Origin: Ottelia alismoides
Taxonomy: Eukaryota > Streptophyta > Magnoliopsida > Alismatales > Hydrocharitaceae
Assembly: GCA_037367405.1 (NCBI GenBank)
Contig: JAZKJV010008273.1
Location: 62,001-126,000, forward strand
DNA: 64,000 nt
Direction of reading: 5' to 3'
Below the pieces are notes generated by a model. The model did no database searches and was not told the DNA's origin. It worked only from the letters and a program-made list of their open reading frames with translations. Positions 24,302 to 35,329 of this stretch are shown here, piece by piece; the first letter of the stretch is position 1, and every line of letters starts with the position of its first letter. The position numbers were made by a program, and so were the translations under genes.

Positions 24302-24676
24302 CCTTATTGAATGAGGTTGAAGAGCTCAGTACCAATATTCACGGGACAAATGGAAGAAAGACATGTTGCAAAGGAAGGAGTAAAAGCCGACAACAACATG
24401 CATCACGAGAGAGCATCGCAACCAAAGGATATGGGAGATGGGAGATGGAAGGACACTTGCGCGGGAGGGAGGGGAAGGAGAGGTTTGGAGGGAGGAAAGC
24501 ACGAGAGGGGAGGGGAGAGGGTGGATTAGGGAGGGGAGAGGGTGGATTAGCGGGGACGGGGATTTCTTTTGATCACTCGGAGGGGGGAGGACGGAGGTTT
24601 ATCGTACCATTGGGGGTTGTGTCGGGAGGGGAATTGGTCCCTTATTCCCGAGTCAATTCCCCTACCGAACACGGCC
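24302..24676. repeat. G/A-rich tract with tandem 20-bp duplication in the Harbinger right end
   Basis: The segment from about 24440 is almost all G and A on the plus strand. AGGGGAGAGGGTGGATTA occurs twice, about 20-23 bp apart (24512-24551). Repeated GGG/GGGG blocks could fold as a G-quadruplex. The right Harbinger terminus follows. Open frames here are composition artefacts. Confidence 0.6.
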
Positions 24677-24679
24677 TTA

Positions 24680-25499
24680 GGGTTTTCTTCCCCTACAATG
24701 GATTCTTTTTTCAATATTCCACAATTATTCCAGCTCTTGAAATAATGATTATTATTTATCCATCATTTATACCATACACATCATATAAACTCAAGAAAGA
24801 AATAGAAAATAAGAATATGTCACTTGTCTCACCTTTTATTATAAAAAGCCACTATTCCTTTCCTGCTTCCTTAGTATACATTCTGTACCCCCTATGAACG
24901 ATCCGGTTGGGATTGAGGAGGTGGAAAGTTTTTGCTTGGATAGATGGGACAACAAAGACCGGTAGGTGTTGTGGTTTGAACTTCGACTTAGTCTCCTATT
25001 ACTATTTTCACGGCTCTAGTTGACATTTTTTTATCGAGTGGGAACTTAATAATTGAAAATCACACGAATAACATTGCTTGATTTTAATAATTATTCACGG
25101 ATATTCAAGAATAGTATGGACACATATTGCAGTTGATTTCATAAACCTCACCGGGAAGACTTATAGATACCTTTTTTGCCAAGTACGACAAAAAATATGA
25201 CTGGCCTTCTATCATATCCATTCCTGGATACTTTAAAATGATAAATCACTTTGAAATAAATCAATAAAATTAAAATTATGAAATAAAGTATTGAGTAATG
25301 TATGTAGTAAAAACGTTAAAAATTAATAAAGTTACATGCCATGATACATTTAAACAAAAATATGCTAACTTGACTAATGTAATTGATGAAGTCAAAGGTC
25401 ATATAGTGACAATACCGCGTACAACAATTCTAAAGTCGTGAACATGTTATTTTGTGGCAAACATGCATACTGGAGCATGCAATGCTTTAACCCAAACTC
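24680..25499. other. Non-coding, AT-rich
   Basis: No gene, RNA or repeat family was recognised. The right part lies immediately downstream of the gypsy gag remnant in its reading direction, where protease should follow, but no DSGA- or DTGA-like motif was seen. Confidence 0.4.
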
Positions 25500-26549
25500 T
25501 CTTACTATTTGTACAATCTTTCTTAAAATACCATTCTTGATGACAATAATAACATGTGCATGCCCATGCTCGGGTTGTAGACCAGGCCATTAAGGCATTG
25601 GCTCCCTACTACTGAAACTCGAGGGTATAATGGAGGTATAGAGAAACCATGTGTACTTGTTAGTTCTTGATCCAATAGTTCTTGATCCAATGTCGATAGC
25701 GAGCTGATCTTGGAAACAGATAGATGATAATGATGGTATCTACGATGGTCCAATTGTAAAGTGGAAGTATTTCCTTTATTGGTTGACATCCATGTCTATC
25801 TCAAAACAAGAGACAATGTACATCGCTTCATCTAAGGTGGTAGGTTTGAAATTAGCAAGTTTCTCTCTGAGATATCTTTGAATACACTGACAAAGTTTGT
25901 GAGCCATTCCTCTGGAGATGCTTCTAAAACTGAAGAGTGGTGTAGTAGCTCAATGAAATGAATATGATATTCTCGTACTATCGTAGGACCTTGGGTTAGA
26001 GATGCCAACTCTCTTCTCTTTACTTCTCCCCAATGAGAGAGGCAAGGTTGATATCCTAACTTTTCTTCAAAAGTATCTCATGGAACATGATCCGCTAATT
26101 GTTCAGAGATAACTCGCCACCATCATCTTGCATGGTCAACTAGAAAATAGTCGACAAAATGCATCCAATAGTCCGCTTTGTGCATGTGTAATTCTCAGCA
26201 TATTGCTGACATCATCAAGCCATATTTTTGCATCACCAGGTGTTTCAATGCACTTGAATCGTGAAATCTTACCCTTACAATATGAGTCAAGTAATTTTTT
26301 ATGCTTCAGAAGGATCTCCTCCATTACTCATCCAACCAGGGTAGGAATAGAATTAGTGAAATTTTGATAGCTAGATGCTTCCTCAGAAAGGAGTATACAA
26401 CCCTCAACTCGTGCATCCCCATGCATATATGCATCAAGTCTCTCATCTTAGGCATTAAGTCTCTGCTCCAAGGCATGCTGCCCTTGCCCCATCTCTTAGA
26501 GTATCACCATCATTGCAGCCATTTACCTAGCTAAATCTTGATGCGCCAT
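25500..26549 (-). pseudogene. Ty3/gypsy gag remnant with zinc knuckle
   Basis: The minus-strand start MAHQDLAR (26549) is followed after stops by EMGQGQHALEQRL, a matrix-like N-terminus. Then come EEILLKHKKLLDSYCKG, IETPGDAKIWLDDVSNMLRI, a ELASLTQGPTIVREYHIHFI block (about 25980), and finally CYYCHQEWYFKKDC near 25550. That last block is a C-x2-C-x4-H-x4-C zinc knuckle in which His is replaced by Tyr. The order fits a plant gypsy gag that packages retroelement RNA. Several stops and frameshifts occur. No pol follows, so this is an isolated remnant. Confidence 0.65.
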
Positions 26550-27369
26550 GATCATGATATGAATTAAGGTAATCACTCAATTTTTGTTTAGCTTGGCATG
26601 CTGTGCACTTAAACATTAATTTGTGAATGGTATTATCCTATATCCAATTACTAAGATTGGGAGATCTTAGTATGTCATCAATTTCAGAATGCTTCTAATA
26701 GATGTTATGGCGATAACCTGGGTCATCGGATCCTCCCACTTATTGGATATTTATGTAATAAGATATTTATTAAATAATAGTTAACATTAAGAAATAGATT
26801 TCAATGAGAAATACTATAAAAAAACATTCGACAATTGTGCAATTCATAAATTTTAAGTTTAAATGACATATTATCCTATTGTATTCATTTATATATACAT
26901 CAAGCTGAAAAGGAAGAACTTAAAATTATATAGTACCTACTAAAGATGGAAAGGAGACTACTGGCGGTTGATTAGCTGGCTATGTCCCTATGATGGCTCA
27001 TCGGTGCATGTTGGGTTCAGAAATTATATCGGTAGGAAATTTCAACTAAGTGAGAGCAAGATTGAAAAAGTGAGTTGCTTGACATTTAAGCTCTCATTGT
27101 ATTGATTATTGTGTATACCAGAGACCATTTATTGGAATAAGATTGTTAAGGTTCTCATGGATTGATTTAAAAACCTTTATAAATTGGGCCCTACTGGAAC
27201 ATGCATTATGTGGCAATTTTTGGTTTGACTCCTTCGCGTTTATGACATTTAATTTAACCCCTTTCCTAAGACCTTCTCGGAGTACAATCCAATTCTGTTG
27301 GGTTCATTATCAAAGTAAAGATAGCTGGGTCTTTTAAAATGGAGTCCTCACAGTTGTCGAGTCTGTCCT
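26550..27369. other. Non-coding, AT-rich
   Basis: No gene is recognised. The region upstream of the gag remnant in its own direction should hold leader and 5' LTR, but no primer-binding site was found. A 64-codon open frame at 27143-27337 has no recognisable motif. Confidence 0.4.
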
Positions 27370-27372
27370 TTA

Positions 27373-27611
27373 AGGGGCGTTCGGTTCGGGAATAAGCAGG
27401 AATAAGGAAGGAGAATAAGAGTGTATTCTATGTTCAGATGGAAAGATATGAGTAAGGAGAATAAGGGTATGTAAGATGGAATCAATATAGGAGTAAGGGT
27501 AGAATAAGGTGAATAATTGGATGTGGATGGGAATAGTCGTACTCTTGGAAACCGCATCGAGCAGGGAGTTGATCCCTTATTCCAGTGCTTATTCTCTAAA
27601 CGAACACGACC
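27373..27611. mobile_element. Harbinger-type MITE, copy 1
   Basis: It is flanked by TTA on both sides (27370-27372, 27612-27614). The left end reads GGGGCGTTCGGTTCGGGAAT; the right end on the other strand reads GGTCGTGTTCGTTTAGAGAA. The 239 bp are rich in GGAGAATAAG-like words. It aligns along its length with the MITE at 41114-41369 and at both ends with the Harbinger element at 19136-24676. It is non-coding. Confidence 0.85.
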
Positions 27612-27719
27612 TTAAAGAACTTACAAGGGCCAATTGATCATAACCATTGCAGCCAGATAACCCTTTCCATCTCTAGCTACAAAAAATAAAAAATTCAAAG
27701 AAATGTCTTTCATCTAGAG

Positions 27720-28079
27720 ATGGAGCTTACTAGATTACAGAAAGATATTTTCCTACTTGAGAAAGGTACCCCTTGTCAACCAAGATTTAAGGAATTGCCT
27801 AACATGTATAAGTTGAATTTCAGAAGCAACGAGTGGAAAATAGGTGGCTTAGCAAAACCTCATCCCCATCTAAAAGATGACATTATCTTAGGAACCAACT
27901 TGGTGGTCGAAGTATCGGACCCGGAAGACCTCATTGCGCCATTCTCCTTGTTACAAGTTGAATTGATCGTTGACCGCGTTAAAAAGTTAAAAGCACCATG
28001 GTCAGACGGACTTATCCATGAATTCATGGAATTCTTTTACTATAATGCAAGCCGAGAGTTCGGACTCCCAAAATATTAG
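27720..28079 (+). pseudogene. LINE reverse transcriptase N-terminal fragment (tentative)
   Basis: This is a 119-codon open frame. Residues about 65-108 read DPEDLIAPFSLLQVELIVDR, VKKLKAPWSDGLIHEFMEFF, which resembles the start of LINE RTs (x-L-x-x-PF-x-x-x-E-V ... KAPGPDGF), with the usual GP replaced by WS. Residues 1-60 have no motif. The frame ends at 28079 before any catalytic Asp. It may be a short LINE piece with an unusually intact frame. Confidence is moderate because a single block supports the call. Confidence 0.5.
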
Positions 28080-28599
28080 GCATGTCAACAACTTCGTGAT
28101 CTCCTTCATTTTGCAAAGCACGAGATCCATAATTCATAGAGAAGAGCTAGCCTACTATATCTAAGATATTGATACCCTAATGGTTTTTGTTTATTTTTGA
28201 ATTTATTTGACTGAAATATTATTTGATGTGCAACAAAAGATCAAGGCATGATGAAATAGAAAGGTCGGTAAAGATTGATTAGACTGTCTCATATATATAT
28301 ATATATATGGAAATCAAGTATTAATATTTTTTTGTTTTTCTGAAAATTTTGTGATTTTTTAATGGAACTAATGAATTTGTATAATGACGGATCTTTCATT
28401 GGATTTTTGTGAGGTGGGTGCCATAATATTTCCTATCATGCATGTTCGTGATCTGAAGTAGTGAAGAAATGATATCCGCTCAATTATTATGTTTTGAAGA
28501 CATCTCTTTATAAAAGTGATTACTTAGCCATGATCTGTTTCTGCATGGGTGATATTGTTGCTTCTTCCACATTGTACTTTACAGGTTCTCCGTCCTCAA
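28080..28599. other. Non-coding, with short (AT)n
   Basis: AT-rich sequence with a TA run at 28290-28308. Nothing coding was seen. The last bases lead into the RT/endonuclease pseudogene. Confidence 0.4.
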
Positions 28600-28699
28600 A
28601 ATAGACGTGACTGCATGTTTGGCAACAAAAAATATATACAACAATGTATGATCCTTAGCTCACTCTTTACTTGGGGAGAAGTGATAGAAATCAAGTAAG

Positions 28700-31120
28700 A
28701 TGGGGATAATTGTGGTATAATAGGAGGGGCTAGTGATGTTGGTGATGAAGGTATTTCTGATGTAACAGAAGGGACTGGTGATGTTGGTGATGAAGGTGTT
28801 TCTGGTATAATAGGAGGAATTGGTGTTGTTGGTTGGGAAGAAGTAGAATTAGTGGTGACTAATGTAGATGGAATTGGCAAGAATGAAGTAGGTTCGGGTG
28901 AAGCATGTGAAGAAGTTATAGGATTGACTGTTTTTAAAGGGAATAGAGTTTCATCAAAGTTAACATGTCGTGAAATGATAACTTTTTTTGTTAATGGATT
29001 CAAGCAATAATATGCTTTGTGAGTGGGACTGTAACCAAGGAAGATATGTAGTGTTGATCGGGGTTGAAGCTTGTTATTGTTATAAGGTCTAAGAAGTGGA
29101 AAACAAGCACAACCAAAAATGCGAAAGAATTTATAGTCAGGGTGTTTGCGAAACAACAAGAAAGTTGGTGATCTATGTTTGAGTATTGGAGTTGGGAGGG
29201 AATTTATGATGATGGCCGCTGAAAGAAAGGCTAATGTCCAATAGCAGAGAGGTACTTCACCATGATATAATAGTGCCAAAGCCATTTCAGTAAGGTGTCG
29301 ATTTTTTCGTTCAGAAATGCCATTTTGTTCGGGCGTGTAGGGGGCTGAAACACGAGAAATGACCCCATTCTTCTTGCACCATGTATGAACTTTAAAATAT
29401 TCACTTCCTCCATCAGTATGAATGGCCTTTAGACATGTAGAGAATTGTGTTCTGACATAAGTGATAAACTGTAAGAAAGCATTAAAAACTTGATCCTTTG
29501 AAATTAGTAGAAACACCCAAACATATCTGTTGTAATCATCAATGAATGTGACACAATATTTATGTCCTTGATAGGATAAAATTGGAGAAGTCCAAACATC
29601 CGAATGAACAATGGCAAAGGGCTCACTACTAATTGCATTTGTAGAAGGTAAATAATGTCTATGATTCTTTGCTTGTTGACAGGAAGAGCACAAATGAGCT
29701 GACAGTGCATCATTGTTAACAGGAAGACGAAAATGAGAAATAATATTTCGTATAGTATTGTCATTGGCATGGCCTAAGCGATCATGCCATGTTTGAATGG
29801 AGGCTTTTACTAAGGAATAAGCTGCAGGAGAATATGTATATGCTTGACGAGGATGATACGACGATGATGGTAGCCACAATTGATAGAGTCCTCGAGCAGC
29901 ATTTCCTCTAAGAAGTGGCTTCTTTGTCCGAAGATCCTTTACCACAAAATGCCTTGGGTATATCTTGAAATAACAAGAGTTGTCATTAGTGAATCGGTGA
30001 ATAGATAGCAGATTTCTTGATGCATTTGGAACACGAAGAACATCATTTAGACTCATTGTAGAGTGGTTATATGAAAAATGTTTCGTACCAACATTAGATA
30101 TAGATGCAGCATGCCCATTGCCAAATTGTACTTTATCAGAACCTGTGTATTCTCGAGCCAAGTCCAGATTTGCCATTGAATTGGTAAGGTGATGTGTAGC
30201 ACCAGAGTCAGGATGCCATAATTGAAAGGATGATGCAGCTTGAGGTGTAGAGGTTGGTCCACATTCTTCTGAATCGTATCGATAGTAACATTGTAATGCT
30301 GTATGATTGAAGCGACCACATATTTGACATGCTGATCTAGTGGAATTTGGAATAAACCATCCTTGGCCACGAGAAGATCCTCTGGTATATTGAGAGAAAC
30401 CACGAGAAGGTTGATGTCCATAAGTGAAACGACCTCTTCTTCCTCGAGGAGTTCGAGAAGCTTGATTTTTTTCAATAAGTTGTTGATTCCTAAGAAGGCG
30501 TTGCTCATGGGTAAGTAATAAACCCAACGCTTCTTCATAGGAACAGAGATCTGGTCGACTAGAGATGACAGCAACTATAGAGTCATAGTCATGATCCAAA
30601 CCATTTAAAAGAGCCATGATTAATTCATCATCATCCACAGGTTTTCCACAGAGTGCCAAATTGGTAGCAATTTCTTTAACTTTGTTAGAACATTCAGAAA
30701 TGGTCATGTTCCCTTTTTTTAAGGAGTTTAGTTCAGATCGGTACTGATATATACAAGCTCGTGATTGAGTCACAATATATTTTTCGAGGAAAATCCAGAC
30801 ATCACTGCAGTAGTAAGAGATGAGATCTGAGCACATATACCTTCTATTACTGAAGATAATAACCAGCTAAGAACAAGCTGATCTCGTCTTCTTCATTTTT
30901 AGTATGCTGGGTTTTCAGTTCTACTACCATCAGCATTAAGAAATTCCGGTGGAGGAGGCTCAGACCCGGCGATAATATCAGACAGATCATAAGCACCAAG
31001 AATTGGTAGAATTTGTGCTTTCCAGACATGATAGTCTTTGGAGGAGAGCTTGAAGGGAATGCATTGATGAATAGTCGCAGGTGGAGTACCTGTGGAACCC
31101 ATTGCAGGTACAACTTCCAT
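28700..31120 (-). pseudogene. Copia gag-protease-integrase polyprotein, truncated before RT
   Basis: The start MEVVPAMGSTG (31120) leads to a UBN2-type gag (PFKLSSKDYHVWKAQILPI). Two stops (TAA and TGA near 30898-30892) and a frameshift near 30800 follow. A 746-codon frame (30836-28596) then has the gag end (SECSNKVKEIATNLALCGKP), zinc knuckle CQICGRFNHTALQC, protease DSGATHHLT, the pre-integrase block WHDRLGHAN...CSSCQQAK, and integrase with HSDVWTSPI, HTDGGSEYF and GISERKNRHLTE, so the D, D, E residues are present. It continues into a Pro/Ser/Thr-rich linker (about residues 680-720) and runs off into LTR remnant and flank. RT and RNase H are missing. Confidence 0.92.
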
Positions 31121-31217
31121 TGCTTCTCTGAGAAGCAGTCACCTCACAAGGTAGTGATACCTTCAGATCTGGAGACGAAGAACACGATGAGCCCTAAACC
31201 ATTGGGCTCTGATACCA

Positions 31218-31398
31218 TGATAGAAATCAAGTAAGAAAATAATGGAGGGAATAACCTTGTACTCGGGCAATCGTTCTTGGCCCGAGATAGTTCTATTTTA
31301 TAGCTAAGAGTGAGGGAATCATTCTGTTACAATGGTACTGCTACGCCACTCTCCTTTCTGTTACAATATATTGGTGATTTTACATTATTACCTCAACA
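31218..31398 (-). repeat. Copia 5' LTR (181 bp) with TATA box and hairpin
   Basis: Begins TGTTGAGGTAATAATG and ends CTTGATTTCTATCA directly before the primer-binding site. CTATAAAATAG (about 31293-31303) is a good TATA box. Downstream of it, CTCGGGC and GCCCGAG (31262-31286) form a perfect 7-bp stem in the presumed R/U5 RNA. The lengths suit a small-LTR plant copia lineage. Confidence 0.88.
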
Positions 31399-33898
31399 AG
31401 AAGTCGATGGTATTGCTAAGCTAGTGGACCAGGTGTTAAATGCCCCTATGCCTGAGGTTACGAACCATATTGGTTGTTGCACTAATGAAGGAGATAAAAA
31501 ATAAATCCCAACATCAAGCAATGCCTTTGCAAGGTTGCAGATGGCCATTTTACAACATCGGTAAAAATTTTGTCTTCCTCCGATGTGGTATCTTTCAACA
31601 GAGATACAATTAGAGATTTGGAGGCAAAGCACCCTTACAATCCTCCACCCCTTCCAGAATATCCCCTTTCTGAAGCTACTCTTGTTGCAGAAGTTGATAC
31701 CATTCTTCGATGTATTAAGTCTTTCTCCAAAAGGACTTCATGTGGTAGAGATGGTTTGAGAGTCCAACACTTCCTTGATGCTATGTGTGGAGAGGGGTCT
31801 GTCGTGGCTACAGACTTTTTACATGCCATCATGTTTGTGGTTATTTTATGGTTGGGAGGGAGAAGTCCCTTGTGGTTGTCAGAATTTATATTGTATACAC
31901 CACTTGCACCATTGCTTAAGCTAGACAACAACATTCGTCCTATTGCAATCGATACTATTTGGACGTGGCTAGTGTCTAAAGTTGCTATGGTAGTAGTAAG
32001 TAAAGATATGATCAAATATTTGAATAACTTCTAGTTTGGAATGGAGGTTTTGGTAGGGTTGATGCTATTGTGCATAGTGTCAACAAAGTGTTGAATGCTC
32101 GTCATAGCGATTGTTCTCTTTCCATGCTTACAGTAAATTTCTAATGCCTTCAATATGGTTGATAGGAATGCCTTATTAAGCCAGGTGAGAGTGAGATGTC
32201 CATCTATCTCTTTTTAAGTGGAGTTCTTATATGGTCAGTTAGCAAGGTTATACCTTGAAGATAGACATATCTGGTCATCTTCTGGAGTGCAACAAGGTGA
32301 CCCTCCAGAGCCACTCACTTTTTCCCTCTTTTTACATAAACTTATCCATTATATCATAGACAATTGTAAACTACTTATTCATGCTTGGTATTTTGATTAT
32401 GGTAATGTTATTGGGGACATAGATGAGGTGGCCAAGGCTCTGGGTATCATCTAACAGTGTGGGCCAGACTTGGGTCTAGTCTCAAATATTCATAAAAACT
32501 AAACTCTTTTGGCCTACATGTGATGGCAATAAGCCTCTCAAAGGGTTGTTTCCAGAAGGTATTGGGAGACTTTATAGGCATGAGTTGCTTGTGGGTCGAT
32601 TAGTGTGGATAAAAAATTTATTGAAGATTTGGCCTTAGAGAGGGTTGGTTAAGCTGTGAAGTTGATGCATCTTCTTCCTCAATTGGGTGATCGTCAGGGT
32701 GAGCTTCTTTTACTTTGTTCGTATATGGGTATAGTAAAATTTTTATTTGTTTTGAAGACTTGCCAATCTACGTACATGACAGAGGTAACATTATTATTCG
32801 ACAAAGGCTTATGAGAGTCTATTGAAGACTTTGTTGTTTGTGGAGGCTCCTTTTTGGAGACTTTCAATGGAGGGTGGCTTCATTGCCCATTCGGCTTGGT
32901 AATTTGGGCTACTTTCAGCAGTTGATGCTTCATCGTATGCTTTTGTGGCTTCCATGGTGCAATCTTAGGAGTTCAAGACCATATTTTGTGAGACAATGAA
33001 ATTTACAATATGGATTCCATTTTTTATCACGCTCTTCATCGACTTCATGGAACGATTCCCTAATTCAACCTCAATTATTTCTCTAGCAAGGACATTGTCC
33101 CTCCAAAGACCTAAAATGGTTTGACAAGTGTCTTTTTTTAACAAAATAATTGAGGACATGGATGTGAAATTTGACACGATTATTAGATAAAAGTTAATTT
33201 TCGATGGCTTCAAGCTGATCATGCTCAAGATTTTCTCCTTGCTATTCCTATTGACGAACTTGATCTGTACATGTCACAGGTAGAACATCGTAGTATCCTC
33301 AGATATCGCCTCATGATTCCTTTATTTCCAGCGATTAGATATGCCTACCTTGACGAAAGGCATGCTTAGATACTTTTGGGGATCATACAATCCATTGTAG
33401 GGAACTGTCGAGGTTTAAATACAATCACGATCTTGTTAGAGATAGTTTATTTGATGTATTTAGGCGTGCATGTGTTGCTGCTAAGAAAGAGGTGCCTGTG
33501 AACTTTTAACCGATGTGTAGGAGGGAAGATCCACACTTAGACCTGCTGGTATATTGATTTTTGGATGGGTCGGAGGGAAACACACTTGTATAGATTTGAC
33601 AGGCTTTCTCCATTGGTGGAGTTGAAGATCACACTGCCCTTAAAGCTACCTCAACAAAAGAGGTGAAGCACGAGAAAGCACATTGAGAATTAACATGCCT
33701 TCATCCCTTTTTATTTTAAAACTTTGGTTTCTTAGCACCATAAAATTGTTGAGCTTTTGAAGAAGGTCCAAAAAGTTTTGAGCAGTAATGTTATGACTCC
33801 TAGTCTATGGATGTAGTGTTTACAAGGATTTGTTTTGCAATTCAAAAAGAACTAGCGACATAACTTGTTGCCCACTTATCTCCTATTTCGATGTATTG

Positions 33899-35117
33899 AA
33901 TCTAAAAATTCCATGAAAATCTTTCTATTTAACATCATCTGGAATTATCATTCAAAGTGATAGAAAGGTTAATACATGTGACATAAAACCCTCCGAAAAA
34001 AATTGATATCCATAAATCGATAAAACATATTGTTAGACCGTTAACGTCGATTTTGTTTGTTGTTGTTAAGATGCCTCCATTTTAACTCAGATTTTTTCAA
34101 CCAGAACGTCGTGAAATTTTATGTTTATGGTTTGAGCAGTTAATCAAAATCCATCGATCACTGTTACTGTAATTATCGATTCCTGACAAATCAAATGGAA
34201 TATATATATATATAATCACAATATTTACATATATAATTATACTTATGTAGTAGTATTATATGTCCATGTCCAATTAACACCACGAACGATAAAAAACGAG
34301 TTTATTTCTGAATTAATTTGTTTATATTTGAAAATATAGCAATGAAAGTTATATGTTGCCACATCATTAGCGGTAGTATATATAATAACATTTATTCCTC
34401 ATCATTTTTTAAAGATTTGAACTAATCATCACTCAGTTTTTTATTCAAAATTTAGCGACTTTTATTTAAAATTTTGAAAATAACAATAAATAAATGTTAT
34501 TGTATATTAACCATCATCAATGATAATAACAACATATATGACATTCATCCTTAATTTAAAGTATAAAAATTATTTCATAATAATTAATATCATCACTTAT
34601 AACAACATATATGACATTCATCCTTAATTTAAAGTATAAAAATTATTTCATAATAATTAATATCATCACTTATATTTCAAACTAATGATATTGTTGACTG
34701 GTTTCAAAGAAAACATCATTCAGATTCGTTTGGTCATGGTGAAAATAAAATCCACGTCGTTGCAAAATGTCTAGCTTTCAATAAAGGAATTTATGATATC
34801 ACAAGTTGGACAAACATTATGGCACTGAAAACTCTTCTTTTTAAAAATAAATTGAATATATATTTAATTAACTAAAAATATAAGGTATAAGAACTTTTCA
34901 CTATATTATTAATAGATAAAAAATATAATGGGATTTCTACCCCCATGAACTCTTCGTTGCAAAATGTCTAGCTTTCAATAAAGAAAATTTATGATATCAC
35001 AAGTTGGACAGACATTATGGCACTGAAAACTCTTCTTTCTAAAAATAAATTGAATAGACATTTGATTAACTAAAAATATAGGGTACAGGAACTTTTCACT
35101 ATATTATTAATAGATAA
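33899..35117. repeat. AT-rich region with two tandem duplications
   Basis: No gene. A 73-bp unit is repeated head to tail with no or almost no difference at 34526-34598 and 34599-34671. A second unit of about 197 bp is repeated at 34758-34954 and 34955-35150 with several differences; its last 24 bp are the outer end of the adjoining Mutator-like element. Confidence 0.85.
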
Positions 35118-35329
35118 AAATATAATGGGATTTCTACCCCCATGAACTCTAGGATCTTTGTAAATTACCTTCGGTCATGTAAATATCGTAATTATCCTCC
35201 CGACCTTGTAAACTTACTCTGTCCTTCCCATGAACTCTATCGTTAATTTGACAGTTCTTGAGTTAACTTGCTTTGGTTAAAATTGAGTTAATCAAACCAC
35301 AATAAATTCAACAGTATCGCTTCTTCCAC

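Larger units (their letters stand above)
19136..24676 (-). mobile_element. PIF/Harbinger element with TTA target duplication, containing a solo LTR
   Basis: The left end (after TTA at 19133-19135) reads GGAGGCATTCGGTTTGAGAA; the right end (before TTA at 24677-24679) is, on the other strand, GGCCGTGTTCGGTAGGGGAA. These are imperfect inverted termini, and a TTA duplication is the PIF/Harbinger signature. Inside are a DDE transposase remnant (20116-20841) and a second, spliced open frame (19495-19866), both minus. Removing the solo LTR at 21473-24296 and one 5-bp duplicate leaves about 2.7 kb. The first 100 bp closely match the MITEs at 27373 and 41114. The element is inactive by stop codons. 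Confidence 0.78.
28682..31398 (-). mobile_element. Ty1/copia element with intact 5-bp TSD but missing RT and 3' LTR
   Basis: The plus-strand duplication AGAAG is present at 28677-28681 and 31399-31403. The 5' LTR is 31398-31218 (181 bp), starting TGTTGAGG and ending TTTCTATCA; the primer-binding site TGGTATCAGAGC (initiator tRNA-Met type) is at 31217-31206. At the other end only the last 19 bp of the LTR remain (28682-28700), fused directly to pol downstream of integrase. So RT, RNase H and most of the 3' LTR are deleted while both target duplicates are kept. It sits inside the RT/endonuclease pseudogene. Confidence 0.92.
28600..33898 (+). pseudogene. Reverse transcriptase with restriction-like endonuclease tail, split by a copia element
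   Basis: Joining the flanks of the copia insert gives LSSLFTWGEVDGIAKLVDQV across the target site. Downstream frames read CLCKVADGHFTTSVKILSSS, AKHPYNPPPLPEYPLSEATL, then RT blocks CIKSFSKRTSCGRDGLR, NIRPIAIDTIW, SSSGVQQGDP (32280) and HAWYFDYGNVIGD, where the usual catalytic YLDDG reads YFDYG. The 3' part (33250-33898) has GDHTIHCRE, YNHDLVRDSLFDVFRRA, a KEVPVNF block, RPAGILIFGWVGGKHTCIDL and HAFIPFYFKTL. H..C followed by R/Y-H-N/D and a spaced E...D...D pattern resembles the restriction-like endonuclease of R2-type non-LTR elements. I know relatives as scattered plant RT proteins. This copy is full of stops and shifts and has a changed catalytic Asp. Confidence 0.7.

Noticed and set aside
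24307..24897. 196-codon plus-strand frame
   Set aside because: It starts in Harbinger flank, crosses the polypurine tract and the element's right terminus, and ends in unrelated AT-rich DNA.
27143..27337. 64-codon plus-strand frame
   Set aside because: No motif, and it lies in AT-rich DNA next to a MITE; length is within chance expectation.
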